From Plectrocnemia conspersa (taxonomy: Eukaryota > Arthropoda > Insecta > Trichoptera > Polycentropodidae), in NCBI GenBank assembly GCA_009617715.1, contig VTFK01000157.1, positions 1-64,000 on the forward strand: a DNA stretch of 64,000 bases, written 5' to 3'. Each line of letters starts with the position of its first letter. Positions within the stretch are counted from its first letter, which is position 1. Positions 36,584-48,180 of the stretch are shown piece after piece. Both the position numbers and the translations under genes were made by a program. The notes beneath the pieces were generated by a model, which did not search any database, had not been told where the DNA came from, and saw only the letters and a list, made by a program, of their open reading frames with translations.

Positions 36584-36785
36584 AATAATTTATTTATTTA
36601 TTGTAAATCTTACGAAAAAATACAATCATCAACTATAAAGTAAGTAGTGATTACCAGATTGAAAATAGTCTATATAATGGTCTATAAAATATATAAAGTC
36701 ATATAAAGACACGACCTAAATCAATTTTATTTTAATTATCTATTATATATGTGAGATTAGGAAAATCTAGGAAAACCTATTTTTT
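36584..36785 (-). repeat. 5'-truncated second copy of the SINE-like repeat
   Basis: Read on the minus strand, it matches the body and tail of the 5009-5366 repeat: the equivalent of CCTA.ATTTTCCTAATCTCAC, then AATTAAAATAAAATTGAT, and at the end TAAGATTTACAATAAATAAA. In plus orientation the best block is ATTTTATTTTAATTAT (36725) followed by GTGAGATTAGGAAAA (36751). The tRNA-like head is absent, consistent with 5' truncation during reverse transcription. Confidence 0.65.
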
Positions 36786-37083
36786 TTTATTGGAATTATA
36801 ATAACAATGTAGTAATCTACCACACACAATAGAAATAAAAACATTAGGCTGCATATAGTATTTTAGATTTTAGTCACTGATCAACACTACTGTTCTATTG
36901 CACTAGTTTATTATGGGTAGTCTAGAATGTAAAAAGTCAATGATTATTTTTTCAAACTTTTCTACGATATATAATATTCTTGTCATTATTAAAGATTCTC
37001 TATGTTTGTATTGAAAGTAGATGTAGCGTATAAAATTTAATGAGACTTAATATCAGCGCATCTGTTCGACGAATGCAAGAATC
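36786..37083. other. AT-rich spacer
   Basis: Nothing recognised. Confidence 0.5.
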
Positions 37084-37502
37084 GATCCGTTACTGATAAC
37101 GATCAACCGAGATGTTGTACTGTATGCCAATATTGCGAAGTACCTTGGCATGACCTTGTACGAAAAGCTGCGATGGAGCGAATACGTGAAAACTAACGTA
37201 AATAACTAAATTACCGCTTTAGAAAATTGTAGTGAGTTCTCAGAATATATATTATATATTTATACCAACAAGTTTGAAAGCTTATCTAGACATATGGCAT
37301 CTTTGCGAAAAAAAACATATATTGAATCCATGCAGAAATTCCAGAGCAAAGAGGTGCGTTATATGGTGTAGATTTTGCGATACTATAGAATAGAGTAATA
37401 GACAATCACCACTTGGACTTAAAGATGAAGACTGTCGCGCAACATAAGCTGCGTCTATTTTAGCATAAAACTGCTGAGGCAGCAATGACAAGACAAGACA
37501 AC
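37084..37502 (+). pseudogene. Decayed C-terminal part of a jockey-type reverse transcriptase
   Basis: DPLLITINRDVVLYANIAKY continues LGMTLYEKLRWSEYVKTNVN (37084-37209). Later pieces are YIESMQKFQSKEVRYMV (about 37316-37368), DNHHLDLKMKTVAQHKLRLF (about 37400-37460) and HKTAEAAMTRQDN. 'VKYLG..LD.KL.W..HI' and 'LE..Q(S/N)K.LR.I' are the conserved landmarks of the jockey C-terminal region. There are several stops and shifts, and no catalytic domain remains. The GC-richer composition relative to the plus-strand element at 20.6 kb shows a different family. Confidence 0.78.
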
Positions 37503-38859
37503 TGCGTAGGACTCGTCTAGTGAGATAAGACTTGTTTTTTGGGAAGTCTGCATGTTATTTGGGATTATCTATGATGACCTTTTTAATTAGCTGACATTTG
37601 TGAGAAAAAATGATAATCGTTACAGATTTATCATCATCTAAGAAGGTGCAAACATTTTTTTTCAAACACAAAACATAGTATGGTTTTAAATAATGTAGGC
37701 TTAGAATATTTAATATTTTTCATAAAGGGACTGGTCTTTTCTGTTATAGTTTAAATTAATCTCATTCACTTTTTATACATGCATAAGACTTCTAAATGTA
37801 TATCAAAATTAAAATATGATGCTAAAAAAGAATCCATATACTTAATTCTGTCAATAAATTAACAATACAGCCAGTTGCGCAAGAGGGAGACAATAAAATG
37901 ATATTTTTACTTTTCAACAAGTATACGCACGTTCATAGCCTGCGGCATTCCGAGCATTAAATAAAAGGGAATTAGGCCAGAGATATATCGGACGCGAGTT
38001 ATGATCGCGCCGGTATTGGACATCGGTTCTGGTTCACACCTGACGATGGCGAAACCGGTTAAGCGTGCAAAATTTTACCATTTCGTGCCCATTACGCCGA
38101 TTTATCAATGTGCGTGTAATGTGGATACAGCGTATAATAAAATTTGGATATCCGATTAATTATTTTATTAGGAAAGTGGACTGAATAATTTTATCTATAC
38201 AAAGTTTGTTTGTATTACTAAAATTTAATGATTTTTTAAATCCTTTAAGTGCGAATTAATAAATCAATGCAGCTTAAAAATATGCAGGTGAGTACTAAAG
38301 TAACTCTTCAGACCTTTTTACTTCATTTTTGGGAGTGGAATAATTTCTGCCGAAGAGACTAGTTTTGTCATTGTTCGTTATTTCGAATCAAGTATTTGAT
38401 CTAAATAATTTTAATATACCAGAGCAGGTTGAATTATTCTTTAACTGCGCCTATATAATAAATTCCCAAAACGATTATTTTTCACATCAAACCTTAGTCA
38501 TCAATAAATGGTGGCCATTTACAAAAAAATATCAAAATGTTCATATAAGCACCCACAAGTACCGTAAAAATCGACTCTTTTTGGAAAAGGATGCGCAATA
38601 GACAATGTGTTTATGCCCTGCGTAAAATGGTATATAGTTATTTTTATCCCTCTGTTACCGATCGGCAAAAGTGGCTATTTTGCAGTTTACTTTTAATGCG
38701 TATACATATTATGTGGCTATGTCCAAAAAGCGATGCAATTGGCCCACCAACATTCTCATATGCGATTCGTCAGAGGTGTACTTAATCAGTAATATAATAT
38801 TTAATAAGTGACATTTGTTCAGTCACAAGGAGACGGACTGATGAACGAGCAGGCAGAGA
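37503..38859. other. Noncoding DNA with a GC-richer conserved-looking block
   Basis: 37920-38120 is markedly GC-richer (for example GGACGCGAGTTATGATCGCG) without an open frame bounded by splice sites, so it is a candidate regulatory element. The frames at 38365-38601 and 38591-38785 overlap each other and look like chance. Confidence 0.4.
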
Positions 38860-38992
38860 GAGAGAGAGAGGAATACGTTCCCGAGATTCCCATTAGAAGT
38901 CCAAGCACAAGGCATATCAGCGGATAGTCCAGCATCATCGCAAGATCACATCACGACAATATTTCGCCGACACTGAAACAAAGACTCTCAGC
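38860..38992 (+). repeat. Dispersed repeat family G, copy 2
   Basis: ACGTTCCCGAGA (38875), CGGATAGTCCAGCATCATCG (38921) and a CGCCGACA motif (38966) occur in the order seen at 7955-8110. It is preceded by a GAGAGAGA run and followed by an AT-rich stretch with an AATAAA-like signal. Possible LTR fragment. Confidence 0.55.
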
Positions 38993-39846
38993 CACATTTC
39001 CATATATGTATATGTAAATATAGTATTTTATATATAATTGATAAAATAAACTGTAACCTGATTTTTTTCTGTTTATTTTTGGCTACAAAGTCCACCACTT
39101 TGTCCTCAAAACCCGAAATAAAAAAACACAAAAGCTTTATTTTTATCAGCAAAAAAATAAATAAACTTTAACTTCTACTTTCAACGCTATTTGCTTAGCC
39201 TTACACTTACAGTAAAAAAAAAAGATGTACACTCCTGTAGAAGTAAAAATTTGAAAAAATATATTGATTTAAATAAAAAAAAACACAAATATTACAGTAT
39301 TATTCATAAGTCCGAAAATCACAGTTATTTTATTATAATACCAAAAACGAATGATTGAATTACACATTAGAATTTTTTTGTAGCAAATATTAAAATAATA
39401 TTGAAAAATCAAGTTAAAAACATTATTGCGCAAACAGCAAAAAAATCGACTGGCAACACTAATATTAAACTATATTTGACAACTGCCACCTGATTTGTTA
39501 GCAAAATATTTATTTTTAAATAACTAAATAAAAGATAAATAGCTAATAGTTGCAACGGTATTTGCATAAGCTTAATTTTAGGGCACAAAAATTCCGCTCA
39601 GTGTACATGTAAAAATGTAAAAAAAATAATAATAAATATTTTTTTATCAAAAATAATAATGATAAATCAAGTTAAAAACCCCATTACGCAAATAGCAAAA
39701 AAATTACTATTTATAAGTATTGGTAAATTGATTTCGACGATTACTTATAGATTGTAATTATCTAATTTAATATGTTATAATATCTAATACATAAAAGATG
39801 AAGGTTTTATATAACATACATATGGAGATTTTTAAATAATATTACA
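38993..39846. repeat. AT-rich DNA containing a diverged local direct duplication
   Basis: AAATCAAGTTAAAAAC, then ATTNCGCAAANAGCAAAAAAAT, occurs at about 39405-39446 and again at about 39663-39704, 258 bp apart in the same orientation. The rest is AT-rich without genes. Confidence 0.5.
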
Positions 39847-40082
39847 GCATGTATACTCAGTGTACATCACAGTAAAGAAAATATTGGCATTTCAATGGAT
39901 GGCAACCAGTCATGATATCTGGCAGACTGAGACTGTTTGTAAAGAAACAACAAAAAAAAGATTTTTATATAATATTATGCCAGGTACATTCAGTGTACAT
40001 CACAGTAAAGAAAAGGCTGCATTTCATTGGACGGCACTCAGTCATGACATCTGTCAGACTGAGACTGTTTGTATAAAAACAA
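39847..40082 (+). repeat. Two-copy tandem repeat, period 133 bp
   Basis: CAGTGTACATCACAGTAAAG occurs at 39858 and 39991, and CAGACTGAGACTGTTTGT plus AACAAC closes each unit. Across the units one frame keeps F(Q/H)W.A.SHDI.QTETVC..TT, although a 1-base indel early in unit 1 breaks the shared reading frame. A frame of 97 codons (39860-40153) covers both units. I know no family with this peptide. Conservation may be recent duplication rather than coding constraint. Confidence 0.8.
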
Positions 40083-41104
40083 CAATAGCTATTAACAAAA
40101 TATGCTACCTTATTACAATTATATCGAAGAAGATATATTTTTTTTTTAATTAACACATTAAGAAAACATATATTTAAATGTATTGATATTTTTAGGTAGA
40201 GTTTATGAAAGGAGCAAGAACACGAATTAAAATTGACGTTCAAAAGGTCAGTAAGCTCTTTAAAAATTGCTTTACTTTTACGATTTAAATTTTAATCTTT
40301 TTAATGTGTTTTAGATGTATCATTTAAAATGTAAAATAGTATATAGGCCGATGGTACAACATATGTACCATGTTCTTGCCAACAGTTATTGTTTGGCGAC
40401 ACTACTCTGTGCCACCTTTTAAGTCAAGCATTATTAATCTATGGCACACCCCATTTATTATTTTTTAAAGAATGCAAGGATTTTAAACTCTTTTACCAAA
40501 AATATTATGCAAATTTTATATATTTTAAAAATATATGTATAACTGCGCGTCCTGTATAGTGTTAACTTGGTAAAAAAATACGTTCAAGTAGTAAATATAT
40601 AAACAGTCAAAAAAATTTTAGCTGTTTTATACTAAAATTAAATGTCGCAAGAAAAAAATATTCTTGCATAAAGAAAATTTTCCATTGACAGGTCATTTCG
40701 AAAGTATTAAGAGCTTGAACTAAAAACTTATTTTAATAACATTTTTTCTACAGAATATAAAGAATATAAGAATTTTGGCTGTAAAAAAATACTGCATTTC
40801 CAACTTTACAATAATCAAACTATAATTTATTAGAATGTTTGAGAAAAAGAAAATTTCTTTCCTTAATATTAAAAACTATCCTTTTTATATGAATGAGAAA
40901 TCAATACTAAGAAAAATTTATTTTTAATACTTCTCATCCGGTTTTTTGTATTAACAATAAATAATTTTCAATTTTTTGCTTCATTGATTTAATTTATGAT
41001 CATAAAAATTATAAGGGTTCCAATTTTTTTAGCAGATGAAAAAGGTTCGGCGTCTTAAATAAGTTCAAAGACGCTGCTTTATTATAGTATAAAAAGAAAT
41101 ATTT
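40083..41104. other. AT-rich noncoding DNA
   Basis: No gene or repeat recognised. Confidence 0.5.
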
Positions 41105-41300
41105 TATCAACCACAATTTTATTGCTATTCTTTGAATAATATAAACAATCTGATACAAATTCCATTAACGCCGATCCAATAAATTTCAGAATCACATTAG
41201 TGTGGTCAAAATTCAATAAAATTTCATTCAGTCAAATTCCAAACCTAACCGCAAAGTTAACCATTTTAAAATTATAGCTTTATCGTAACTTAAAAATAAA
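41105..41300 (+). repeat. Dispersed repeat family F, copy 1
   Basis: CAACCACAATTTTATTGCTA, then CTGATACAAATTCCATTAAC, then AAATTTCAGAATCACAT and ACCGCAAAG..AAC all match the reverse complement of 49698-49900 in order, with some stretches near-identical. No coding frame. Probably a non-autonomous element. Confidence 0.75.
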
Positions 41301-41900
41301 TATCACCGTATAAGTTACGTTGTATCGTGTCACCGTTCATCCGGTTGAACTTTGCGTGAATTTTGCTTGTTTAATTCATTGAAGCTTTAGAACCTGGTTA
41401 AAACCGGTCATGATGACCACATTCGCGGCTTTGTACAGCCGATAAACGGTTTGCCGTTAAATAATTGAAAATTTGAATTGAATGGGATGAATATGGTGGG
41501 AGGTCAACGCGTGGATCTATCTAGGCTCATGTATCTTTAGTTGGTTTATTATATATATTTTAAACATAAAACAAAAAATATGATTCAAAAGCTCTGGAAA
41601 AATTACATAAACATACTACGGTATCTAAACAAACTTTATACGACCCTGAAATAAATGCAAAATGATTTTTTGTTTGATAAAAGTTAGGCGTAAAAACAGT
41701 CCAAAATATGGATAGTATGCCAATCTCGTTTTAAAGAAGGCAAAATTATTAGCTTATGTAACATTTAACTCTAATGATATTTTATATGCTCTGCTTTTAA
41801 CATTTAAAAATTGACCACAGAAGTGATATAAAAGTATAGAGTTTCATTTTGGATTTTAAGACATATACTTTATAATTTTGCTGAACCGAGAGAAATAAGC
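41301..41900. other. Noncoding DNA
   Basis: A short GC-richer patch at 41330-41470; otherwise AT-rich. Nothing recognised. Confidence 0.45.
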
Positions 41901-42600
41901 CAACATACTCGTATATCACGCACCGTCAAAATTCGAGCCTGAATACTATAATTTATCAATCCGATTTTCAGCGGCCGTTTTTCACGCGATCTCCTCGACA
42001 ATTTATATTTATCTTCACACTCAGTTAATAACGTTTAACATTTTATTATATCGGCTCTCGTTATTCGCGACAATTTATTTCACCCAGACCGCGGTCATAA
42101 AATCGGACGCGAAACATATAGTCGGTGATTTCAACATTGCGGCAAAAACGACGTTCAAATTACCCACCGGCCATATTCGTCAGATTACATAACGAACCAA
42201 AAAAGCCAAATAAAAAAACACAGATGCGTACCGAAAAGTAATCTCGATTAATTTCACAGTTAAACTAGACAAAGTGGCCGCGGCGGCTAACGACCTGCCC
42301 GTTCGTCGCTGATGATGTGTGGCCTTTCGGCTAACGAGATCACCTTCGGCGGGAGTTTCACTTGTTTCTTTTTTTATGGGTATTTTTTATGTTGTCGTAC
42401 ATGTCGCCAAAAATGTACACCATTGTGTCAGCAGACGATTGCGTCGCCAGATAACGACGATTGGTTTTCTTTTGTGTCCTTGCCATATGCACACCGTGTA
42501 GCAATCGACGCAATTACATTGTTGTCATTGGTGAAGATAAAAACCGTCTTATTGAGTTGTTGCAGATGTCAAATTTGCACAATTTAAAGCTGGATGATTT
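41901..42600. promoter_or_regulatory. GC-richer, CG-containing block; candidate regulatory DNA
   Basis: About 600 bp with many CG dinucleotides (for example AAAGTGGCCGCGGCGGCTAA near 42270) lie in AT-rich surroundings. Overlapping frames (42312-42587, 42319-42501, 42461-42649) are in different phases and match nothing, so coding is unlikely. No consensus splice pair was found. Confidence 0.35.
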
Positions 42601-42659
42601 CATAGAGGTATATAAAGTGGTATTTTTATTTATGGTCTCCAACATATGAGATTTAGTAT

Positions 42660-42907
42660 TCCGCACCTTTCGGTGGAGCTGCCAATTACAATAGGGTGTC
42701 TGTAAAGTAGATATTTTTTTAAATATTTCTGTTCACATTCCGAATGCGTTATGTTTTCTCAAAGCATTTGCAACGGATACTTTAAATCATTTGTAACGGA
42801 CTTAATCTGTGAAAAATCAGGTTTTCTGAATCTATCTTAGGCGTTTAAAATTCGTCTCTGTAAATCACATTCCTAAATTGACTTTGTCATCAGTGTTTAT
42901 GATTTAT
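42660..42907 (+). repeat. Dispersed repeat family E, copy 2
   Basis: GCACCTTTCGGTGG, GCCAATTACAA, AAGTAGATATT, CCGAATGCG, TTGCAACGGATACTTTAAA and CTCTGTAAATCACAT match copy 1 at 32872-33162 in order and orientation. Confidence 0.6.
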
Positions 42908-44205
42908 TATGATATTTGGATTATCACGACTGTCAATTTTGTTAAACGCTTGTTAACTGTTTTTAGACCAGCCGACTTAATCTATCTTTAATTCAATATC
43001 ATTATTAATTTATATTTTTACAAAGAAGCACATTTACTATATTATAAAATATACACAGTATTGTTTAAATAAGACATTAACTAATTTTTAACATTAAAAA
43101 TACACATTGCCTAATAAATATTAAAAAATCTTTAATTTATGATACAAAAATTTCAGGAATAACTTAGTTTTAATCAGTGTTGAGAAGAAAAAGTGCATTA
43201 AATCAGATGGGTATAAATTCATATTACTAAAATAAAAAAAATGATCAATAAATAAATACGTAGTGAGCAAACTACTTAGCAAGAAACCTCACTTAAAAAT
43301 AACACTTTATTATTTGAAGCGTACTATGATTTAATTTTAATCACATCATGTTTTTTTAATGTATTTTACAATAGCAAACGCATAACCTAACCTAACCTAA
43401 CATAACCTAATATGATTTATCTGTTTTTTAAGTGAAAATTAGCTTATAATGAGATATTTTTCTCACTATTATGATACATATGCTATGACAATCTTTAATC
43501 TTTAATCCAAAATATCAAATAAGCATAAAAAAATGTTTTAACTTTTTTACGCTTTCATTGCACTAAAACTGTCTCAAAACTACTTTTCGTTCCCGGACCT
43601 TTTAGTAAAGATAAAATATGTCGAAAAAATTAATGAAAAATATGCTTATAAAAAAAGAAAAAAATTATTTAAAAAAAAATTTAGAGTATGCTTTTCGTGA
43701 GGTGTACAATAATTGATTTAAAATGCTACACGTAACTCTCTAATAGCTAAACCACGATTTATTATTGTTTTTAAAAACTACTAAAAATGCTACCAACGAT
43801 CGTTATTGGCGTTACAATTTTCGAAAAGGTAAAGCATTTGGAAACTTGCTAGTGCGTTATTGCGTCAGTGGTATATAACATGTTTTAATATTTAATTTTA
43901 TTCTTGTGTAACATAAACAGTTAGATTTTTGACTAGCTAGAGTCTTGAAAAATATTATAGCATCTAATGAGTTAAACCCATTGATACTTTCATAATTATT
44001 TTATTATATAAAAACTATTTTGGGTTAATCAGCTGAAATAGAGAGCTATTTCTGTGAGTGTTTTTTTTTAAATTTATGTGAAGAACATATATGTTTTATT
44101 TATTTACAGCTATCTAAAGCATTAAAATAACGATGCCGACCAAAATATTTGTAGTGTGTTTGGTAGAGATGCAACTAAAGTTCGAAGGGAAGTTTAAACA
44201 AAACA
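42908..44205. other. AT-rich DNA with a short interstitial telomere-like run
   Basis: AACCTAACCTAACCTAAC at 43384, followed by ATAACCTAA, is a short array of the insect telomere unit CCTAA/TTAGG. It is far too short to be a telomere and such interstitial runs are common in insects. The rest holds nothing recognised. Confidence 0.5.
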
Positions 44206-44375
44206 TACAGTAGACCCCAATAACACGGTAAATGTGCAAGGTAGTTTATGTGTAAGGAAGCGAAAAAGAGGACATCTCAACACATGCGCCTGATTTGTAC
44301 AAAAAATTGTATGAGTATTTTCTTGCCCCCAACTACACGCACCCAATTAACCGTGTTATTGGGGGGCTTACTCTA
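44206..44375. mobile_element. pogo/Tigger-like MITE, 166 bp
   Basis: The left end is TA|CAGTAGACCCCAATAACACG (44206 on). The right end, reverse-complemented, is TA|GAGTAAGCCCCCCAATAACA followed by CGG. The shared inverted ends include CCCAATAACACGGT, and a TA dinucleotide flanks both sides, as for Tc1/mariner-pogo elements. The CAGT start and CCCC run resemble Tigger/pogo ends. The ~100-bp interior is too short to encode a transposase. Confidence 0.75.
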
Positions 44376-45000
44376 TATTTTTATTGACTGCACTAAGATT
44401 GTTTAGGGTGATTACGTTGTTCACGAGAATAATGTCGAAGATAAAAGTCATGAATCCATGCTGAAAAATCTGTATCACATGGCCAACATTTTTTGGTACG
44501 TTATTGTTACTTATAAATCAAATGGTTTCTTTGAGTGTATGACAAATTTATGATATTTTTTTCATTGATTGATAAATGAAGCTTTACAACGGGTAGTTTA
44601 CAAGTTTATATGAAAAAAATATTGTGCATTAGAGTGCCTCCAAAGAAAACTCATTTATTTGTATAAAGACTGATGTTTGTGGAAAGATTTTAGGTGGTCA
44701 GTGATTTGAAAAAATAATATTTACATTAAGTTAACAATATTAGATATAGTAAGTTGAGGTGTTTGATATTTTGTTTTGAGGAAAAGTCCGTTGCTTGCAA
44801 AAGGAGAAATGCCTAAGAAATCCTGTAAGGTATGGTTCTGGTTTTACAATGATCCATACAGTTTTCACTTACTTTTAGTATTAACATCATTTGATTTAAA
44901 TTTGCATTAAAGCATTAAACGTTTTTCCAGAGATAAAATAAATAAAAATTTCGGAAAAATGCGATTTAATTAATGTATGCCCCTCGTTCGAATAGTATTT
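44376..45000. other. AT-rich noncoding DNA
   Basis: Nothing recognised. Confidence 0.5.
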
Positions 45001-45450
45001 CTGAAATTTGGTAAGGCTACACACACACACACGCATGCGACAGTCGCTTTCTTCGGATGAATTTATGCGGACGTTTGTTAACGGGAACGTCCGGCGAAAA
45101 AAAGGAAGCATAATATATGGAGTTAATCCGAATGTAAGTACCAGAATCGAACCGAAACATCTCTTTGTTCGGGTCGTTATCGGTGGAGCATCGGTGGAAC
45201 CGGACGGGGTGCGTCTACCGCTCGCGAGCAGAACAGAGGGCCACTCCTTGGCGACCAGAAGCTAAGAAGAAGGCTGTGGGAAAATGAGAAGGTGGCTTCT
45301 TTAATTAGCCTCCTTCGGCACGAGACAAAAATGATCGTCGATCACGGCACAGCATTCGGCCGTTCCCAATCCGCGCTCGCCGCTGTCCAATCGACACACA
45401 TATCGAAAGGTAACGGTAAAAAAATAATATGTGTGTATGCACATGCGCTG
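45001..45450. promoter_or_regulatory. GC-rich CG-containing island; candidate regulatory or 5' exon region
   Basis: About 400 bp is clearly GC-richer than the flanks, starting with an AC microsatellite (45020-45032). A plus-strand donor-like AAT|GTAAGTACC lies at 45133/45134, and a minus-strand acceptor-like TCATTTTCCCACAG lies at about 45273-45286. No frame downstream of that acceptor stays open to a good donor. Promoter or enhancer DNA is the cautious reading. Confidence 0.35.
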
Positions 45451-45839
45451 GGTGTGTGTGAAAGAAGTACGACATCTGAGGATTGTCTTGGTGACTGTTT
45501 TTTTTAATATAAAATATTGGAAGATTAAGGATTAGATAGACATAATCAAGGATAAAATTAATTTTAAAACGGATTTTTATGATTTTAAATTAAATTTAAA
45601 ACATATAAATAATAATAATATTGTACTAGTTGTATTTATCAGTGAATAAAGTATTTTATATTTATTGAAGATAAATAACACGCGACTCACTAAAAAGTCA
45701 CTTGCGTTTAAAGGGTTAAAGAAAGAAAGAGACTTAAAGTACCTTAAACTTAATAAAAAAAGCAATATTTAGTCAAAATATATTAGTAATAAAATAAAAA
45801 GATGAATGTACAGAGCGGAGAAAATGAATTTCAATAACG
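45451..45839. other. AT-rich spacer
   Basis: Nothing recognised. Confidence 0.5.
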
Positions 45840-46212
45840 TTGCAAACGGATGAGATAAGGGATGACTTATAAATGTCATCTAAATCTGCCAGAGAAAACA
45901 AGGCTTTATTATTGCCTGGTTAAGCTCTAATAAAACCCACAGAAGACCAGTTCTAAAGAACGCTTGCGCCCTTAAGAGCTACGCCCTACTAAAGCCTATC
46001 CAGAGAGTTCAACTTTACAAAGGGTACACCGCCAAGACTCTATCCTTGGCTAGTCATCTACGATAGCAGATGAGCTCTTATCGGTACTCTCAGAGAGTGC
46101 CACGGAAATTAGATTATCAGAAGACCTGCGTTACGGTGCCTACAGAGAATCGACAAGCTTCCTACAGTGACTTCAGCTCCCAGATGCTGCTTTACGAGGC
46201 CTGCGCCTCTAA
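45840..46212. other. GC-richer anonymous block, possible decayed element
   Basis: The block is more balanced in composition than its surroundings and ends abruptly before a T run (46213-46222). Both strands are broken by stops. It is single-copy in the window and I cannot assign it; a decayed transposon is the most likely explanation. Confidence 0.35.
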
Positions 46213-47830
46213 TTTTTTTTTAATAATAATAAAATAAATATGTGATTAAATATTCAAGCAAAAGACTTAAATATAATATTTTTTTATTAAATAATAGTTC
46301 ATATTAAAATAATTTAATCTTGAACGAACACTGAAAATCAAGTGTATGTATATTATATTTTTATTGTGTTAATGATATAATGTGCATTCAGGACCCTCAA
46401 TATATTAAACTATTTTATCGCTACTGTACATAATTAAAGCCTTATATTATATTTATTTATATCTTAGTGAAAAGACAACGTGAATTTTGGTAAAAATGTT
46501 ATAAACCAAATTTATAACAATTGACTTTCAGATAATTTTCGTCATATTTTCTTAAAGGTCCAATAAACAACTAAATTAATAACTATATATTCTATCACCT
46601 CAATCGCTTGTTATTGATTTGATTTGATTTATATATTTTTTTTATACTCACAGGTGTTATAGAAATGTAATTTATTACTACACATCGATCATATCAAATT
46701 CTCGGAAGAATCAAATGCTTATAAACACAAAGCGATAAAATATAAATTGTACACGTTTTTTCATCTCCGCACAATCCGATAGAAAAATTACACACTGCGT
46801 GTTTTATAACGTTGTTCGATCGAAGCAATATCGTAAATCTTTTCACAGTTCGAATATATGCATATGCGAGTGATTGAGTCGTTTAGCAGCCAAATAGCGG
46901 AATCCTGATTAAATAATCGCCGTATAATTTAACGCGTCGAACATTTCACACTCTCGTTTGCCGAACAGAAGTTCGGAACCTTTTTTGTGTCGTGCGACCT
47001 CCGGAACGAGATTGTATGTGGGAGCCAGTGAAAGTGAAGCACGCCGAGGGAAAATTGCTGTAAAATTATGTATAAATGTTACAAACGAGCACGCGAGATG
47101 GTCTTCGAGAGCAAAGTTAATGAGTCCTTAAAACGATTATGTAAATATTTTCACTGTAGATTTTTATCTAGGAACTATGTTAGGCGAGTAATGGAGTAAA
47201 AGTAAGAATGACAAATACATATGAGAATGGGAAATATATCTAATAATTATTAGATGAGTTTGGAGCTTATCTCCCTGTACATATAGTCCTGAGCTTTATA
47301 CTCTCACTAGTTAAGACCGCACTTTAGCATAGTTGTGATATGTGTCATATGAATGATGTATTGTTTACATAATGCGATTTTTATATTAAATCAGTAATTG
47401 CTAAGTCAATAATAAATTATTATAGAAAATAAAGGTCAATTTTTGTAATCTTTATAAAAAAATAAAGGTCAATTTGCAAATATATAAATAGCTCGAAATT
47501 TAAATACACAATCGATCTTTGTGCACACCACATAAATATTAAAACGCTTCGCGTTTAATATCTTAACTTTTACTCGAACGATTTCCTGACCGTCAAACTC
47601 ATAGTTTAATCGCCAATAAACGTCCCATTACTCGATGAATAATCTGTGAATTCGTCTTAGTATTCACTGCCTCTCAGAATATTTCACAAATACTCAGTGT
47701 CGCATTCCACCATGCGCCCTTAATTCCTTTTCAACGTAACACATAATACACAGGCGAAGATGCGGAAGCTGTTGAATGGAATTCCACGATTTTACTTTTT
47801 AAAGTTCATCCGTGAATAGTATTTAGAAGA
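46213..47830. other. AT-rich DNA with a GC-richer patch
   Basis: 46750-47140 is richer in CG, with conserved-looking motifs and no open frame, so it is a candidate enhancer. AAAATAAAGGTCAATTT is repeated at about 47427 and 47459 (33 bp apart). The rest is plain AT-rich DNA. Confidence 0.4.
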
Positions 47831-48180
47831 TGACCTCTAAGGCCAGTCCTTAACCTTTTCATGCCACGAAGCGGTTGTGTGAAAATGGTTTTATCAATCA
47901 CACCGCCAGAGGATTAAGTATGGCGTTAAGTGAAATAACCGGAAGAGTTAACTTGAAGGTTGTACGTGGAATGACCTGGGTCAACGGTTCGAAATCAAAT
48001 TTTCGAATGGCCATTGTGATGGACCACACACAAGCGCCGGTTCTCTTTTCTCCCTTATGGTAATGAACGCAGTATGGTAATCTTGACACACTTAACAGGT
48101 TTAATACACTCATAATTCTATACCATCGCTGTTAAGTGAGCTTCGGGCGGAGAGTGCGGGAATCGCTTTCGCAATAGCTG
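47831..48180. other. GC-richer block of unknown nature
   Basis: A 62-codon plus frame (47875-48063) and a 71-codon minus frame (47898-48113) overlap. Neither resembles a known family or has good splice edges. No second copy was seen. Confidence 0.3.

Noticed and set aside
37282..37491. 69-codon minus-strand frame
   Set aside because: Shadow of the decayed plus-strand jockey-type relic.
42312..42649. Three overlapping plus-strand frames of 60-91 codons
   Set aside because: Mutually out of phase, Cys/Phe-rich without a recognisable domain, and no splice pair.
43384..43410. CCTAA run as a telomere or chromosome end
   Set aside because: Only about four imperfect units in the middle of ordinary DNA; interstitial runs like this are common in insects.
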